Shown: positions 34,696-43,113 of the stretch, in pieces
Layout of the letters: each line of letters begins with the position of its first letter
Position numbering within the stretch: position 1 is the stretch's first letter
Program-made: the position numbers and the translations under genes
Assembly: GCF_031656915.1 (NCBI RefSeq)
Contig: NZ_CP134227.1
Span: 3,782,001-3,846,000, forward strand
Direction: 5' to 3'
From: Nocardioides marmorisolisilvae
GTDB lineage: Bacteria > Actinomycetota > Actinomycetes > Propionibacteriales > Nocardioidaceae
DNA: 64,000 bases
The notes under the pieces: generated by a model
Told to the model about the DNA's origin: nothing
Database searches by the model: none
What the model saw: only the letters and a program-made list of their open reading frames with translations

Positions 34696-35583
34696 CTACT
34701 GCGCGGTACGAGCGTCGCGGGCGCTCGCCCCTTCGCGGTCGTCCTCGGGGGTGAAGAGCCACGGGTTGCTGGCTCGCAGATGCTCGATCAGCACCAGCAG
34801 CAGGTCCGACCGCAGCTGCGGCTGCGGTACCCCGAGCGCGAGCTGGAGGTGCAGGCTGCGCAGAAACGCCTGGGCGTTCCCCGCGTGCCGGAAGGGGTCG
34901 TGGTCGGCATCCCCCGCCGGCACCGCCCCGGCGGCGATCCGCGCCACCCAGGGCTCGAGCAGCTTGAGGTCGAGCAGTTCGCGGCGCAACACCTGCATCA
35001 CCGCAACCGCGAGCCGGTCCGGCTCGCCGGCGGTGAAGATGGTGTCCGTGGCCAGCAGCAGCCGGTCGGCCACCACGTCCAGCAGGACGGTGAGCTCGTT
35101 GCGGCCCAGGTGGGGGGAGCGGGCAAGGGCACCGAGGCAGTCGGCGCCGTGGGCCACCGCGTGCGCCCAGCCCTTGCCGGGGACGAAGCCGCGCAGGTCG
35201 CGCTCGCGGAGGAACCAGGTCATCAGCCGGTCGCCCCACCGCAGGATCCGGTCGGCGGGTACCAGCCCGGCGCGGGTGTCGCGCTCGATGCACTCGGCCA
35301 GGACCAGTGCCGAGAAGCTCCGGGTGAACACGGCGTCGGTGCCGGACTCGCCGAGCCCGCGCTCCAGGCCGACCGCCATTCCGTCGCCGAGGCCGGGAAG
35401 CAGGTCGTCGTACACCCCGCCCTCGATCCAGGTGGCCAGCGTCGGGTACCCGATGCCGTCGCGCACTGCGGGGTCGGGGTCGCCCAGCATCGTGGTCAGC
35501 TCGACGGTCATCTCGTCCAGGGGGCGGTCCGTCGGGACGTTCAGGCCGTCCGCCACCACCTGCTGCCAGAACGCGGAGACCAT
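34696..35583 (-). CDS. DUF2785 domain protein
   Basis: A 295-residue soluble, helical protein of the DUF2785 family, identified by FVPGKGWAHAVAHGADCL near residue 132 and the general repeat-like helical layout. No function is known. It ends 10 bp before the ThDP enzyme gene on the same strand and is divergent from a PdtaS-like kinase across 127 bp. Confidence 0.82.
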   Translation of the reverse strand: MVSAFWQQVVADGLNVPTDRPLDEMTVELTTMLGDPDPAVRDGIGYPTLATWIEGGVYDDLLPGLGDGMAVGLERGLGESGTDAVFTRSFSALVLAECIERDTRAGLVPADRILRWGDRLMTWFLRERDLRGFVPGKGWAHAVAHGADCLGALARSPHLGRNELTVLLDVVADRLLLATDTIFTAGEPDRLAVAVMQVLRRELLDLKLLEPWVARIAAGAVPAGDADHDPFRHAGNAQAFLRSLHLQLALGVPQPQLRSDLLLVLIEHLRASNPWLFTPEDDREGASARDARTAQ

Positions 35584-35697
35584 TGGTCCATCTTGCCCGT
35601 TCCCGGCCCGCGACGCCCAGCAGGGGTGCGCTCGCAGGGCGCAGGTCGGGGCCTCTTCGCACGCCGATCACCCGCCACGACCACTCCGGCGACGGCA

Positions 35698-35703
35698 TAG
35701 GCT
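35698..35703 (+). promoter_or_regulatory. -10 box setting a leaderless GTG start for pdtaS
   Basis: TAGGCT is followed by 7 nt and then GTG at 35711, in frame 9 nt before the ATG at 35720. This spacing is the same as at many other genes here and favours initiation at the GTG. Confidence 0.5.
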
Positions 35704-35710
35704 GCGGCAG

Positions 35711-37252
35711 GTGCCATCGATGAGCGACGTGGTGCGGGCGCACACCCACCTGGATGCCGACGACCGGGCCTGGTTGTCGCTGCTGCTCGCCGACTGGCAG
35801 ATCCTGGCTGATCTGTCGTTCGCCGACCTCGTCCTGTGGCTGCCGGACCGGGACGACTCCGGCTTCTGGGCGGCCGCGCAGATGCGGCCGACCACCGGGC
35901 CGACCGCGATCGTCGACGACGTCGTGGGCAGCTTCGTCGCGCGCAGCACCCGGCCGCTGCTGGACACGGCGTACGACGACGGGCGGATCGCGCGAGAGGG
36001 CGACCCGGAGTGGCGCGACGACGTCCCGGTCCGGGTGGAGGCCATCCCGGTACGCCGAGCGGACAGGGTCATCGGGGTGGTCGCCCGGAACACCAACCTG
36101 CACGGGGTCAGGACGCCGTCGCGGCTGGAGCTCAGCTATCTGCAGGCAGCCGCGGAGCTGTCCCAGATGGTGGCCGGAGGGCTGCTGCCCCAGCCTGGCC
36201 AGCGCGGCGACCACGCCGACTCCCCTCGGGTGGGAGACGGCTTCATCCGGCTCGACGCGACCGGCCGGGTCGGCTACGCCAGCCCGAACGCGCTCTCGGT
36301 CTACCGTCGACTGGGCCTGACCGGCGACCTGGCCGGCCAGGTGCTCGCCGACGTGACCCGTGCCCTGGTCCCGGCCCGGCAGCGCCTCGACGAGGAGACC
36401 CTGTCGGCCGCGCTCGGGGGCCGGCTACCGCGGGACACCGAGCTCGGCAACGGAGAGGCGACCGTGGCACTGCGGTCGATCCCGCTGTTCCCCGGGGGCG
36501 AGCACACGGGCGCGCTGGTGCTGCTGCGCGACGTCACCGACCTGCGTCGCCGCGACCGCGAGCTGCTCACCAAGGACGCGACCATCCGGGAGATCCACCA
36601 CCGGGTCAAGAACAACCTGCAGACGGTCGCCGCACTGCTGCGGCTCCAAGCCCGTCGGCTGGGCAGCGACTCGGGCCGGACGGCCCTCGACGAGGCGGTA
36701 CGGCGGGTCGCCGCGATCGCCGTGGTGCACGAGACGCTGAGCCAGTCCTTCGACGAGACCGTGCAGTTCGACGCGGTCGCCGACCAGCTGATCGGCCTGA
36801 TCGCCGACGTCGGCGGGCGGGACGCGGTCCGGATCAGCCGCGAAGGGTCCTTCGGGACGATCACCTCCGACGTGGCGACTCCGCTGGCGATGATGATGAC
36901 CGAGCTGGTCCAGAACGCGGTCGAGCACGGGTATCCGGACGGCCGATCGGGTCAGATCGTGATCCGGTGCAGGCGCTCGGAGTCGGTCGACCCGAAGGGA
37001 CCGGCGGTCGTGGCGGGCTCAGAGCGCGCGGCTGCGCTCGAGGTCCTCAGCGTGGAGGTCGTCGATGACGGCGTCGGCCTGCCGGTCGACTTCGACCCTG
37101 CCACGCGGGTCAGCCTGGGGTTGTCGATCGTCCAGACGCTGGTGGGGGAGATGGGCGGCACGATCGCGTTCGGCCCGGCCGCGGTGAGGCCCCGCGCGGG
37201 TGTCCGCGCGGGAGTGGGCACTCGGGTGACGCTCACGGTGCCCACCGGGTAG
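35711..37252 (+). CDS. pdtaS: PdtaS-like cytosolic sensor histidine kinase
   Basis: A 513-residue kinase with a GAF-like N-terminal domain (about residues 20-160), a PAS domain (about 175-285), a HisKA_2 dimerisation segment IREIHHRVKNNLQTVAALLRLQ, and a HATPase domain with TELVQNAVEHGYPDG and VVDDGVGLP. This is the PdtaS layout; in mycobacteria PdtaS phosphorylates the ANTAR antiterminator PdtaR. No pdtaR is in the window. It has no membrane segment. The start is GTG if leaderless, else ATG 35720. Confidence 0.9.
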   Translation: MPSMSDVVRAHTHLDADDRAWLSLLLADWQILADLSFADLVLWLPDRDDSGFWAAAQMRPTTGPTAIVDDVVGSFVARSTRPLLDTAYDDGRIAREGDPEWRDDVPVRVEAIPVRRADRVIGVVARNTNLHGVRTPSRLELSYLQAAAELSQMVAGGLLPQPGQRGDHADSPRVGDGFIRLDATGRVGYASPNALSVYRRLGLTGDLAGQVLADVTRALVPARQRLDEETLSAALGGRLPRDTELGNGEATVALRSIPLFPGGEHTGALVLLRDVTDLRRRDRELLTKDATIREIHHRVKNNLQTVAALLRLQARRLGSDSGRTALDEAVRRVAAIAVVHETLSQSFDETVQFDAVADQLIGLIADVGGRDAVRISREGSFGTITSDVATPLAMMMTELVQNAVEHGYPDGRSGQIVIRCRRSESVDPKGPAVVAGSERAAALEVLSVEVVDDGVGLPVDFDPATRVSLGLSIVQTLVGEMGGTIAFGPAAVRPRAGVRAGVGTRVTLTVPTG

Positions 37253-37287
37253 CCGCCCGACTGTGCCGACTGTGTCCGCGTGTCGAG

Positions 37288-37539
37288 TCAGGCGGTGCGA
37301 ACCCGGGCGCGCGCGTTGCGGCGCTTCAGAGCGCGCCGCTCGTCCTCGCTGAGGCCGCCCCAGACACCGTGGTCCTGCCCGGCCTCGAGAGCCCACGCGA
37401 GGCACTGCTCGCGCACCTCGCAGCGACGGCAGACCTGCTTGGCCTCCTCGATCTGCATGATCGCGGGACCGGTGTTGCCGATCGGAAAGAACAGCTCCGG
37501 GTCCTCGTCGAGGCACGCAGCGACGTGACGCCAATCCAC
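37288..37539 (-). CDS. whiB1: WhiB-family iron-sulfur regulator (WhiB1-like)
   Basis: An 83-residue Wbl protein with the four [4Fe-4S] cysteines Cys9, Cys37, Cys40 and Cys46, the GVWGG turn at residues 58-62, and a basic tail ALKRRNARARVRTA for DNA binding. Overall it is closest to WhiB1, an essential nitric oxide-responsive regulator in mycobacteria that binds the primary sigma factor. A CRP-like site lies 32-47 bp before its start. Confidence 0.92.
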   Translation of the reverse strand: MDWRHVAACLDEDPELFFPIGNTGPAIMQIEEAKQVCRRCEVREQCLAWALEAGQDHGVWGGLSEDERRALKRRNARARVRTA

Positions 37540-37570
37540 GGCGGATTGCTCCTCATCTACACAGTGACAA

Positions 37571-37586
37571 CGTGAATGCTTTCACG
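37571..37586. promoter_or_regulatory. CRP-like binding site upstream of whiB
   Basis: CGTGAATGCTTTCACG is a perfect palindrome around a 4-nt centre and matches the CRP/GlxR core GTGA-N6-TCAC. It sits 32 bp upstream of the whiB start codon. Mycobacterial whiB1 is known to be controlled by the cAMP protein Crp, so the same link is likely here. Confidence 0.65.
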
Positions 37587-37863
37587 AAGTTGGGCCCGAC
37601 TCCAGCCCATTTGCTTGCTGGGTGGGCGGGTTGTCGCAGGCCGGATCCCTTCGGGGGCCTCGCGACAGACTCGATGCTGTCAACCCTGGCGCGTCTGCAC
37701 AACCCCCCAGGATGGTCACGTTGGTCACAGCAGTCTCCCGGGACGTCGTACGCACCGGTCGACAGGGCCGCTGACCGGCGCATCGGCAGGCGGGGCCGGG
37801 CCCGCGACCGCGTGCTCGGGCCGCCCGTGCTCGTGGCATCGACGGGTGACTAGGCTCGCTTCC
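37587..37863. other. Intergenic region between whiB and a membrane-protein gene
   Basis: The 324-bp gap 37540-37863 is the longest in this part of the window. Apart from the CRP-like site at its whiB end and a TAGGCT box (37851-37856) exactly 7 nt before the ATG at 37864, no gene, hairpin or repeat was recognised. It is long enough for a whiB leader or a small RNA, but nothing specific supports one. Confidence 0.4.
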
Positions 37864-38340
37864 ATGCTGCCGGAGGACCACGACCCCCCCGAGGCGGACT
37901 CGGCGGGCCGCCGCGTGCCTGCACCATTGCGGGCAGCGGCGGGACTGGTGCTTGTCGAGGGCCTTCTGGTGCTGCTCTTCGGGCTCGCCGAGGCGACGCG
38001 GACCAGTGGCGACCGACTGGCCATGGGTGCCAGCAGTGCCGTCTTCTTCGTCGCGTACGGCGTCGCCCTCGGGTTCTGCTCGTGGGGGATGCACTCCGCC
38101 CGGAGCTGGGCCCGCGGGCCGGTGCTGCTCTCCCAGCTGATGCTGCTGGGACTCGCCTGGGGGGTCCGGCACGACTCGCTGGCGATGGCGATCAGCGCGG
38201 CGGTGGTCGCCCTGATCGTGCTCGCCGGCGTCCTGCACCCCGCCTCGATCGACGCACTGGAGCGCGACCGGCACGACCGCCATGAGCGCGATGACCATCA
38301 CGCGGACGGCAGCGACGAGCCGCATCCGTGGGACCGCTGA
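37864..38340 (+). CDS. Actinobacterial integral membrane protein, unknown function
   Basis: A 158-residue protein with four predicted transmembrane helices (about residues 21-40, 53-75, 82-103 and 107-127), and a His/Asp-rich hydrophilic C-terminal tail (HDRHERDDHH). No domain was recognised beyond the general four-helix actinobacterial type. Start set by the leaderless -10 box. The His-rich tail could bind metal, which is speculation. Confidence 0.75.
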   Translation: MLPEDHDPPEADSAGRRVPAPLRAAAGLVLVEGLLVLLFGLAEATRTSGDRLAMGASSAVFFVAYGVALGFCSWGMHSARSWARGPVLLSQLMLLGLAWGVRHDSLAMAISAAVVALIVLAGVLHPASIDALERDRHDRHERDDHHADGSDEPHPWDR

Positions 38341-38366
38341 GCGCCGGCCTGCGACACGGCGCGGGC

Positions 38367-39008
38367 TCATCGAAGCTGGTCCGCCGCCACCTCGAGGTCG
38401 GCGACGAGCGCCCGGAGGTCCTCGTCGCGGTGACGTGATCGGAGCACCGACGACGGGTGCACGGTCGGCACTACCCACGGAGGGGCCCACGGATGCGGTC
38501 GGTCGTCCAGCGGCCAGGACTGCAGCCGACCCCGCAACTGGCCGATCCGGAAGCCGCCGCCGTACAGCGCTCCGCCAGCGGTGGCGCCGAGCAACACCAC
38601 TCCCTCCGGCCGCACCAGCGACAACTCGGCGTCGAGCCACGGGCGACAGGCCACGACGTGCGCACGAGTGGGGGACTTGTGGATCCGGCGCTTGCCGACC
38701 GTGGCGAACCGGAAGTGCTTGACGGCATTGGTCACGAACACGTCCTCGTGCCGGAGCCCGGCGGCGGCCAGGGCCTTGTCGAGCAGCCGTCCCGCCGGCC
38801 CGACGAAAGGCTCGCCGATCCGGTCCTCCTGGTCGCCGGGCTGCTCCCCGACCAGCATCAGCCGAGCGGGTGTAGGACCGTCGCCCATCACCACCTGCGT
38901 GGCATCGATGTGCAGCTCACAGCCCTCGCACTCGCGTGCGGCGGTGCGCAGGTCGGCCAGGTCGTGGGCACTCTCGGGCACCCACGGTGCCGCACCACTC
39001 TCGGACAT
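38367..39008 (-). CDS. UdgX-type uracil-DNA glycosylase
   Basis: A 213-residue family-4-like uracil-DNA glycosylase of the UdgX type. Motif A is GEQPGDQED at residues 54-62 and the distinguishing loop is KRRIH at residues 106-110, whose His110 in UdgX makes a covalent bond with the abasic sugar after uracil removal. The Fe-S cysteines Cys27 and Cys30 (CEGC) are present, and motif B is PTVHPSSVLR. An in-frame ATG at 39041 is an alternative start. Confidence 0.92.
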   Translation of the reverse strand: MSESGAAPWVPESAHDLADLRTAARECEGCELHIDATQVVMGDGPTPARLMLVGEQPGDQEDRIGEPFVGPAGRLLDKALAAAGLRHEDVFVTNAVKHFRFATVGKRRIHKSPTRAHVVACRPWLDAELSLVRPEGVVLLGATAGGALYGGGFRIGQLRGRLQSWPLDDRPHPWAPPWVVPTVHPSSVLRSRHRDEDLRALVADLEVAADQLR

Positions 39009-39068
39009 CTGGAGGAAGTACCCACTCCGACCGGCCGACAACCGCCCGGCCGGCGCTTCGGCGCAGGC

Positions 39069-39845
39069 TCAGGAGGGTTGGTGGAGCTGGTCCCGCAGAC
39101 GGGTGAGGGTGCGGTTCAGCAGCCGCGACACGTGCATCTGCGAGACGCCGATCTCGTCAGCGATCTGGGACTGGGTCATGCCGTGGAAGAAGCGCAGCAG
39201 CAGGATCCGCTTCTCCCGCTCGGGGAGTACGACGAGCAGCGGTCGGATCGACTCGCGAATCTCGATGTGCTCCAGGGAGTCGTCCACCTCGCCGATCGAG
39301 TCGAGGATCGGTCCGGGGCCCTCGCTCTCGCCGGCGTCGAGCGAGAGCGTGGAGTAGGCGTTCGCTGACTCGAGGCCCTCGAGGACCTCCTCCACGGTGG
39401 TCCCGAGCCGCTCGGCGATCTCCGCGGGCGTGGGGGAGCGGCCCAGCAGCTGGGAGAGGTCGCCGGTCACACCGCCGATGGCGAGCCGCAGCTCCTGGAG
39501 TCGGCGGGGAACCCGGATCGCCCAGCCCTTGTCGCGGAAGTGTCGCTTGATCTCGCCGATGATCGTCGGTGTGGCGTAGGTGGAGAACTCCACCCCGCGC
39601 CCGGCATCGAACCGGTCGACCGACTTGATCAGGCCGATCGTGCCGACCTGGACGAGGTCGTCGAGTGGCTCGCCCCGGTTGAGGAAACGGCGGGCACAGT
39701 GGTCGACGAGCGGTAGGTGCAGCCGGACCAGCGCATCGCGGCACTCGAGCCGGCGCAGGTCGGAGGTCGTCGGGTCGAGGTACTCCTCGAAGAGCGTGGC
39801 GCTACGCTCCCGCAGCGTCCGGGTGTCCCCCTCGTCCCCCGTCAT
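39069..39845 (-). CDS. SigB/SigF-family RNA polymerase sigma factor
   Basis: A 258-residue group 3 sigma factor. Region 2 reads LDDLVQVGTIGLIKSVDRFD with EFSTYATPTIIGEIKRHFRD; region 3 includes RVPRRLQELRL; region 4 is MTQSQIADEIGVSQMHVSRLL. This matches the actinobacterial SigB/SigF general stress group. An RsbW/UsfX-like protein is encoded 2 nt upstream in the same transcript. A second regulator such as an anti-anti-sigma is not present locally. Confidence 0.93.
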   Translation of the reverse strand: MTGDEGDTRTLRERSATLFEEYLDPTTSDLRRLECRDALVRLHLPLVDHCARRFLNRGEPLDDLVQVGTIGLIKSVDRFDAGRGVEFSTYATPTIIGEIKRHFRDKGWAIRVPRRLQELRLAIGGVTGDLSQLLGRSPTPAEIAERLGTTVEEVLEGLESANAYSTLSLDAGESEGPGPILDSIGEVDDSLEHIEIRESIRPLLVVLPEREKRILLLRFFHGMTQSQIADEIGVSQMHVSRLLNRTLTRLRDQLHQPS

Positions 39846-39847
39846 CG

Positions 39848-40216
39848 TCAGGCAGTCTCGGACGTCACCGCGAACGAGACGTAGTGTGCGCCGGACCGGT
39901 GCCCCGCGGCCAGGTCGTCGACCAGCGCCGCCAGCACCTGCCAGCCGAAGCTGTCCAGGTCAGGACCCTCGCTGTCGTCGGTGTCCGCTGAGACGGTCAC
40001 CTTGATGGTGCCGGCGCCGAGCTCGAAGCGGGCACGCAGCACCCCGTCCTCACGAGCCCCGGGGAGCACCAGCGCACAGGCCTCACCCACCGCCATCCGG
40101 ACCTCCTCGATGTCGTCGAGGGTGAAGTCGACGCGTGCGGCCAGACCGGCGGTCGTCATCCTGAGCACTGCCACGTAGGCGGACTCGGCGGGAAGGTGCA
40201 GCTCGGCGACGTTCAC
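39848..40216 (-). CDS. RsbW/UsfX-like anti-sigma factor
   Basis: A 122-residue GHKL-type ATPase-fold protein just upstream of the sigma gene. The segment DIEEVRMAVGEACALVL occupies the N box, but the Asn that coordinates Mg-ATP in RsbW and SpoIIAB is absent, while DSFGWQVLAALVDDL fits the later lid region. It should bind the sigma factor; whether it is a kinase is doubtful. GTG start with AGAGGACCC upstream. Confidence 0.82.
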   Translation of the reverse strand: MNVAELHLPAESAYVAVLRMTTAGLAARVDFTLDDIEEVRMAVGEACALVLPGAREDGVLRARFELGAGTIKVTVSADTDDSEGPDLDSFGWQVLAALVDDLAAGHRSGAHYVSFAVTSETA

Positions 40217-40276
40217 TGATGGGTCCTCTGCAGGAGCGGGGTTCTCCGCCCCACCCTAAGCGCTCGCCGGCACTGT

Positions 40277-41473
40277 TCAGCGGCGGGCGACGCCGTCACG
40301 TCGTGCCGCCTCAGCAACTGCTGCTGCCACCGTGGGGGCGACCCGGGGGTCGAACGGAGACGGGATGATGAGGCCCTCGGTGGCCTCGTCCGCCACGATC
40401 GCGGCCAGCGCGTTCGCCGCCGCGAGCTTCATCCCCTCGGTGATGGCGGTCGCGCGGCAGTCGAACGCCCCGCGGAAGATCCCGGGGAAGGCCAGCACGT
40501 TGTTGATCTGGTTGGCGAAGTCCGATCGGCCGGTGGCGACGACCCGGGCGTGCCGGTGCGCCACCTCCGGCAGCACCTCCGGCGTCGGGTTGGCGAGCCC
40601 GAAGATGATCGCGTCGTCCGCCATCGTGGCCACCACCTGTTCGGGGACGGTGCCGCCGGACAGCCCGATGAAGACGTCGGCCTCGGCCATCGCGTCGGCC
40701 AGGCTGCCGGTGCGCCCCGTCAGGTCGGCGGTGTCCGCGGCCAGTGCCCGCTTGGAGTCGTTGAGGTCCACCCGAGAGGAGTGCAGCACCCCGCGCCGGT
40801 CCAGCACGGCGACGTCACGCAGACCCACAGCGAGCAGGATCCGGGTGACCGCGACCCCGGCCGCACCCGCACCGGACACCACCACGCGGCTGGTCTCGAT
40901 CAGCCGGTCGGTCAGGCGCAGCGCGTTCTGGAGGGCGGCCAGGACCACGACCGCCGTGCCGTGCTGGTCGTCGTGGAAGACCGGGATGTCCAACTGCTGC
41001 TTGAGTCGTTCCTCGATCTCGAAGCAGCGTGGCGCCGAGATGTCCTCGAGGTTGATGCCACCGAAGCTCGGGGCCAGCCGCACGACGGTCTCGATGATCT
41101 CGTCGACGTCGGTGGTGTCCAGGCACAGCGGCACCGCGTCGATACCGCCGAACTGCTTGAAGAGCACCGCCTTGCCCTCCATCACGGGCATCGCTGCGCG
41201 CGGCCCGATGTCGCCCAGGCCGAGCACCGCGGTCCCGTCCGTGACCACGGCGACGGTGTTCGGCACCCAGGTGTAGTCGTCGGCGAGCGACGGGTCGTCC
41301 GCGATCGCCTCGCAGACGCGGGCCACGCCGGGGGTGTAGGCCATCGACAGCTCGTCCGGGCCGTGCAGCGGGACGGTGAGGCTCACCGCCATCTTCCCGC
41401 CCTCGTGCAGGGCGAAGACGGGATCGTCGGCGTGGGGGTTCTCGATTTCTGGCATTGCCTCAGTTGCAACCAT
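40277..41473 (-). CDS. NAD-dependent malic enzyme
   Basis: A 398-residue malic enzyme, decarboxylating malate to pyruvate. Visible are the SMAYTPGVARVCEAI segment, the catalytic-lysine strand MEGKAVLFKQFGGIDAVPL, DISAPRCFEIEE metal ligands, HDDQHGTA, and the Rossmann motif SGAGAAGVAVTR. It is the short bacterial form without ACT or phosphotransacetylase domains. An in-frame ATG at 41455 is an alternative start. The 194-bp gap upstream shows no recognised site. Confidence 0.93.
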   Translation of the reverse strand: MVATEAMPEIENPHADDPVFALHEGGKMAVSLTVPLHGPDELSMAYTPGVARVCEAIADDPSLADDYTWVPNTVAVVTDGTAVLGLGDIGPRAAMPVMEGKAVLFKQFGGIDAVPLCLDTTDVDEIIETVVRLAPSFGGINLEDISAPRCFEIEERLKQQLDIPVFHDDQHGTAVVVLAALQNALRLTDRLIETSRVVVSGAGAAGVAVTRILLAVGLRDVAVLDRRGVLHSSRVDLNDSKRALAADTADLTGRTGSLADAMAEADVFIGLSGGTVPEQVVATMADDAIIFGLANPTPEVLPEVAHRHARVVATGRSDFANQINNVLAFPGIFRGAFDCRATAITEGMKLAAANALAAIVADEATEGLIIPSPFDPRVAPTVAAAVAEAARRDGVARR

Positions 41474-41667
41474 GAGCGGGCTTTCGAAGATGGGTCGGTG
41501 GCACCGGGGATTCCGGTGAGCAGAGCGGTGCGGCTCGACGCCGGCCCGAGTGTTGAGCCCGCGGAGACTGACTGCTGTGGGGGTGACCCGAACCCAGTGT
41601 CCCACAGGCCGTCCGGTACGGCGCCCTCTGGTGGGTCGATGTGGCGGATCAGACACCTGCCGGCGGG

Positions 41668-41973
41668 TCAGGGCCGGCCCGGTCTGGGCCAGAGCCGGCA
41701 GCGTACCGCCGCCAGGACGTCATCGCGCGTCGCCGCCCGGCCGAAGCTCCACGAGTCGAGCCCCTCCGACGGGTTGTCGCGGCCGAACCAGTAGCCCTCG
41801 TCATCGACCAGATGGAGGCGCTTGACCGAGACCACCCCGTCGGGCAGTCGGACGATCGCGAGCCGGCCGACCCGCGGGAGAGCGCCGTACCGGACCAGCA
41901 GCCGGTCCCCGTCGCGCAGTGTCGGCAGCATCGAGCGTCCACGGACGACCGCGATGCCGTGGGCCGGTCGCAT
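41668..41973 (-). CDS. sodX: Nickel superoxide dismutase maturation protease (SodX)
   Basis: A 101-residue S26-type signal peptidase-like protease without a transmembrane helix. The catalytic dyad is Ser14 in VRGRSMLPTL and Lys51 in VVSVKRL, with GRDNPSEGLDS as box D/E. SodX removes the SodN propeptide to expose the Ni-binding N-terminus. GAGGAGAGG before the ATG at 41973 sets the start. It is divergent from sodN across 112 bp, a shared control region. Confidence 0.92.
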   Translation of the reverse strand: MRPAHGIAVVRGRSMLPTLRDGDRLLVRYGALPRVGRLAIVRLPDGVVSVKRLHLVDDEGYWFGRDNPSEGLDSWSFGRAATRDDVLAAVRCRLWPRPGRP

Positions 41974-42085
41974 GGCCACCTCTCCTCGGGGTACGCGCGC
42001 TGGTCGGAGTAGTGTCGCAGGACATGCTTCGCCACAGGCGGTGCACCCGCGCCGCCGACGTACCAATGCGAGAGGACAGATCCGG

Positions 42086-42487
42086 ATGTTCCACAAGCTG
42101 TTCGCCCCGACGATCGAGGTTCGGGCCCACTGCGACCTTCCGTGCGGCGTCTACGACCCGGCGCAGGCCCGGATCGAGGCAGAGTCGGTCAAGGCGATCA
42201 TCGCGAAGGCGAACGACAGCGACGACGCTGACTTCCGCACCCGCGCGATCATCATCAAGGAACAGCGTTCCGAGCTGGTCAAGCACCACCTCTGGGTGCT
42301 GTGGACCGACTACTTCAAGGCCCCGCACTTCGAGAAGTACCCGCAGCTGCACACGCTCTTCAACGAGGCCACCAAGCTCGCCGGGGCCAGCGGCACCAAG
42401 GGGTCCCTGGACGCTGAGGCCGCCGACCAGCTGCTCGCGAAGATCGACGAGATCGCGAAGATCTTCTGGGAGACCAAGAAGGCCTGA
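42086..42487 (+). CDS. sodN: Nickel-type superoxide dismutase
   Basis: A 133-residue NiSOD precursor. A 14-residue propeptide (MFHKLFAPTIEVRA) precedes the Ni-hook HCDLPCGVYDP; after cleavage the mature His1, Cys2 and Cys6 (precursor His15, Cys16, Cys20) bind nickel. The four-helix body follows. AGAGGACA lies before the ATG. In streptomycetes sodN is controlled by the nickel regulator Nur; no unambiguous Nur box was recognised here. Confidence 0.96.
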   Translation: MFHKLFAPTIEVRAHCDLPCGVYDPAQARIEAESVKAIIAKANDSDDADFRTRAIIIKEQRSELVKHHLWVLWTDYFKAPHFEKYPQLHTLFNEATKLAGASGTKGSLDAEAADQLLAKIDEIAKIFWETKKA

Positions 42488-42543
42488 GCGAGGTCACACC
42501 CATCTGACCTGCGAGAACACTGCTTCGGCGCCGCTACTGTCCG

Positions 42544-42698
42544 TCCACTGTCCGGGTCTTCGGTCAGGGGCAACAGGGCGGCGTCGAGCGCGTTCCGGGT
42601 CCGGTCGTGTCGCCTGGGAACAGGTGCGCATAGGTGCGCGGCGTGATGACCGCCGAGGCGTGGCCCAGGACGATCTGGACTTGCTCGACCGAGACGCC
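42544..42698 (-). pseudogene. Tyrosine recombinase (phage-type integrase) remnant, C-terminus
   Basis: On the minus strand GVSVEQVQIVLGHASAVITP and then RTYAHLFPGD (42609-42698) carry the LGH and tyrosine motifs (Y in TYAHLF) of an integrase C-terminus. At about 42606-42609 the reading frame shifts; the next frame continues DRTRNALDAALLPLTEDP, the usual integrase ending. The rest of the catalytic domain (Arg-Lys-His) upstream is absent. It marks a lost mobile element next to sodN. Confidence 0.75.
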
Positions 42699-42716
42699 GC
42701 ATACCGACGCACCGCG

Positions 42717-42852
42717 CGGCTCACCGCTCCGATCCCCGTCCGGTTCCCTCCCGAGCTGTTGGACGAGATCCAGCGGCGAGCCGGTGAAGACGATCGGTCC
42801 GTTTCCTCGTGGCAGGCGCGCGGTGGAACATGAGACCCAGCGCCCCGCCTGA
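42717..42852 (+). pseudogene. Ribbon-helix-helix (CopG-like) protein remnant
   Basis: On the plus strand TAPIPVRFPPELLDEIQRRA and GEDDRSVSSW (from 42717) match a ribbon-helix-helix domain of antitoxin or relaxosome type. After SSW the frame breaks; the continuation RRAVEHE is in another frame, ending at 42852. No start codon or full-length frame is seen. It probably belonged to the same decayed element as the integrase remnant. Confidence 0.65.
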
Positions 42853-43113
42853 TGTTTGTCGCGATCTGCTGTCCGCACAGAGTCCGCACGAAGGACGAGA
42901 AATGCCGATCATCGCCAAGCGCCGTCAGAGGCGTTTCCGCAGTGTCACACCTCATCTTCGGTCGACCGCCCCCAATAGCCGTCCAGGCGGTCCTACGAGG
43001 CGACCAAGAATGCCTGAGCAGGCCATCCGCCGCGGCTTGGGAGAACGCCCTAGCTCGTTCCGGCCTCGGTCCCCGCGGAGAACAGTCCGCTCTCGTTCCC
43101 ACAGGACGACACC
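42853..43113. other. Non-coding remainder of the decayed element
   Basis: With the two pseudogenes, 42488-43113 is 626 bp without an intact gene. In this last part no homologous reading frame was recognised on either strand; base composition is lower in GC than the flanks in places, in keeping with acquired DNA. No tRNA or clear attachment repeat was seen. Confidence 0.45.

Noticed and set aside
41974-42085. Nur nickel-regulator box between sodX and sodN
   Set aside because: Only a weak TGTC-GCAG-GACA dyad is seen; it does not match what I recall of Nur boxes well enough to call.
42488-43113. tRNA gene as attachment site for the lost element
   Set aside because: No cloverleaf-compatible sequence with a TTC-loop pattern was recognised.
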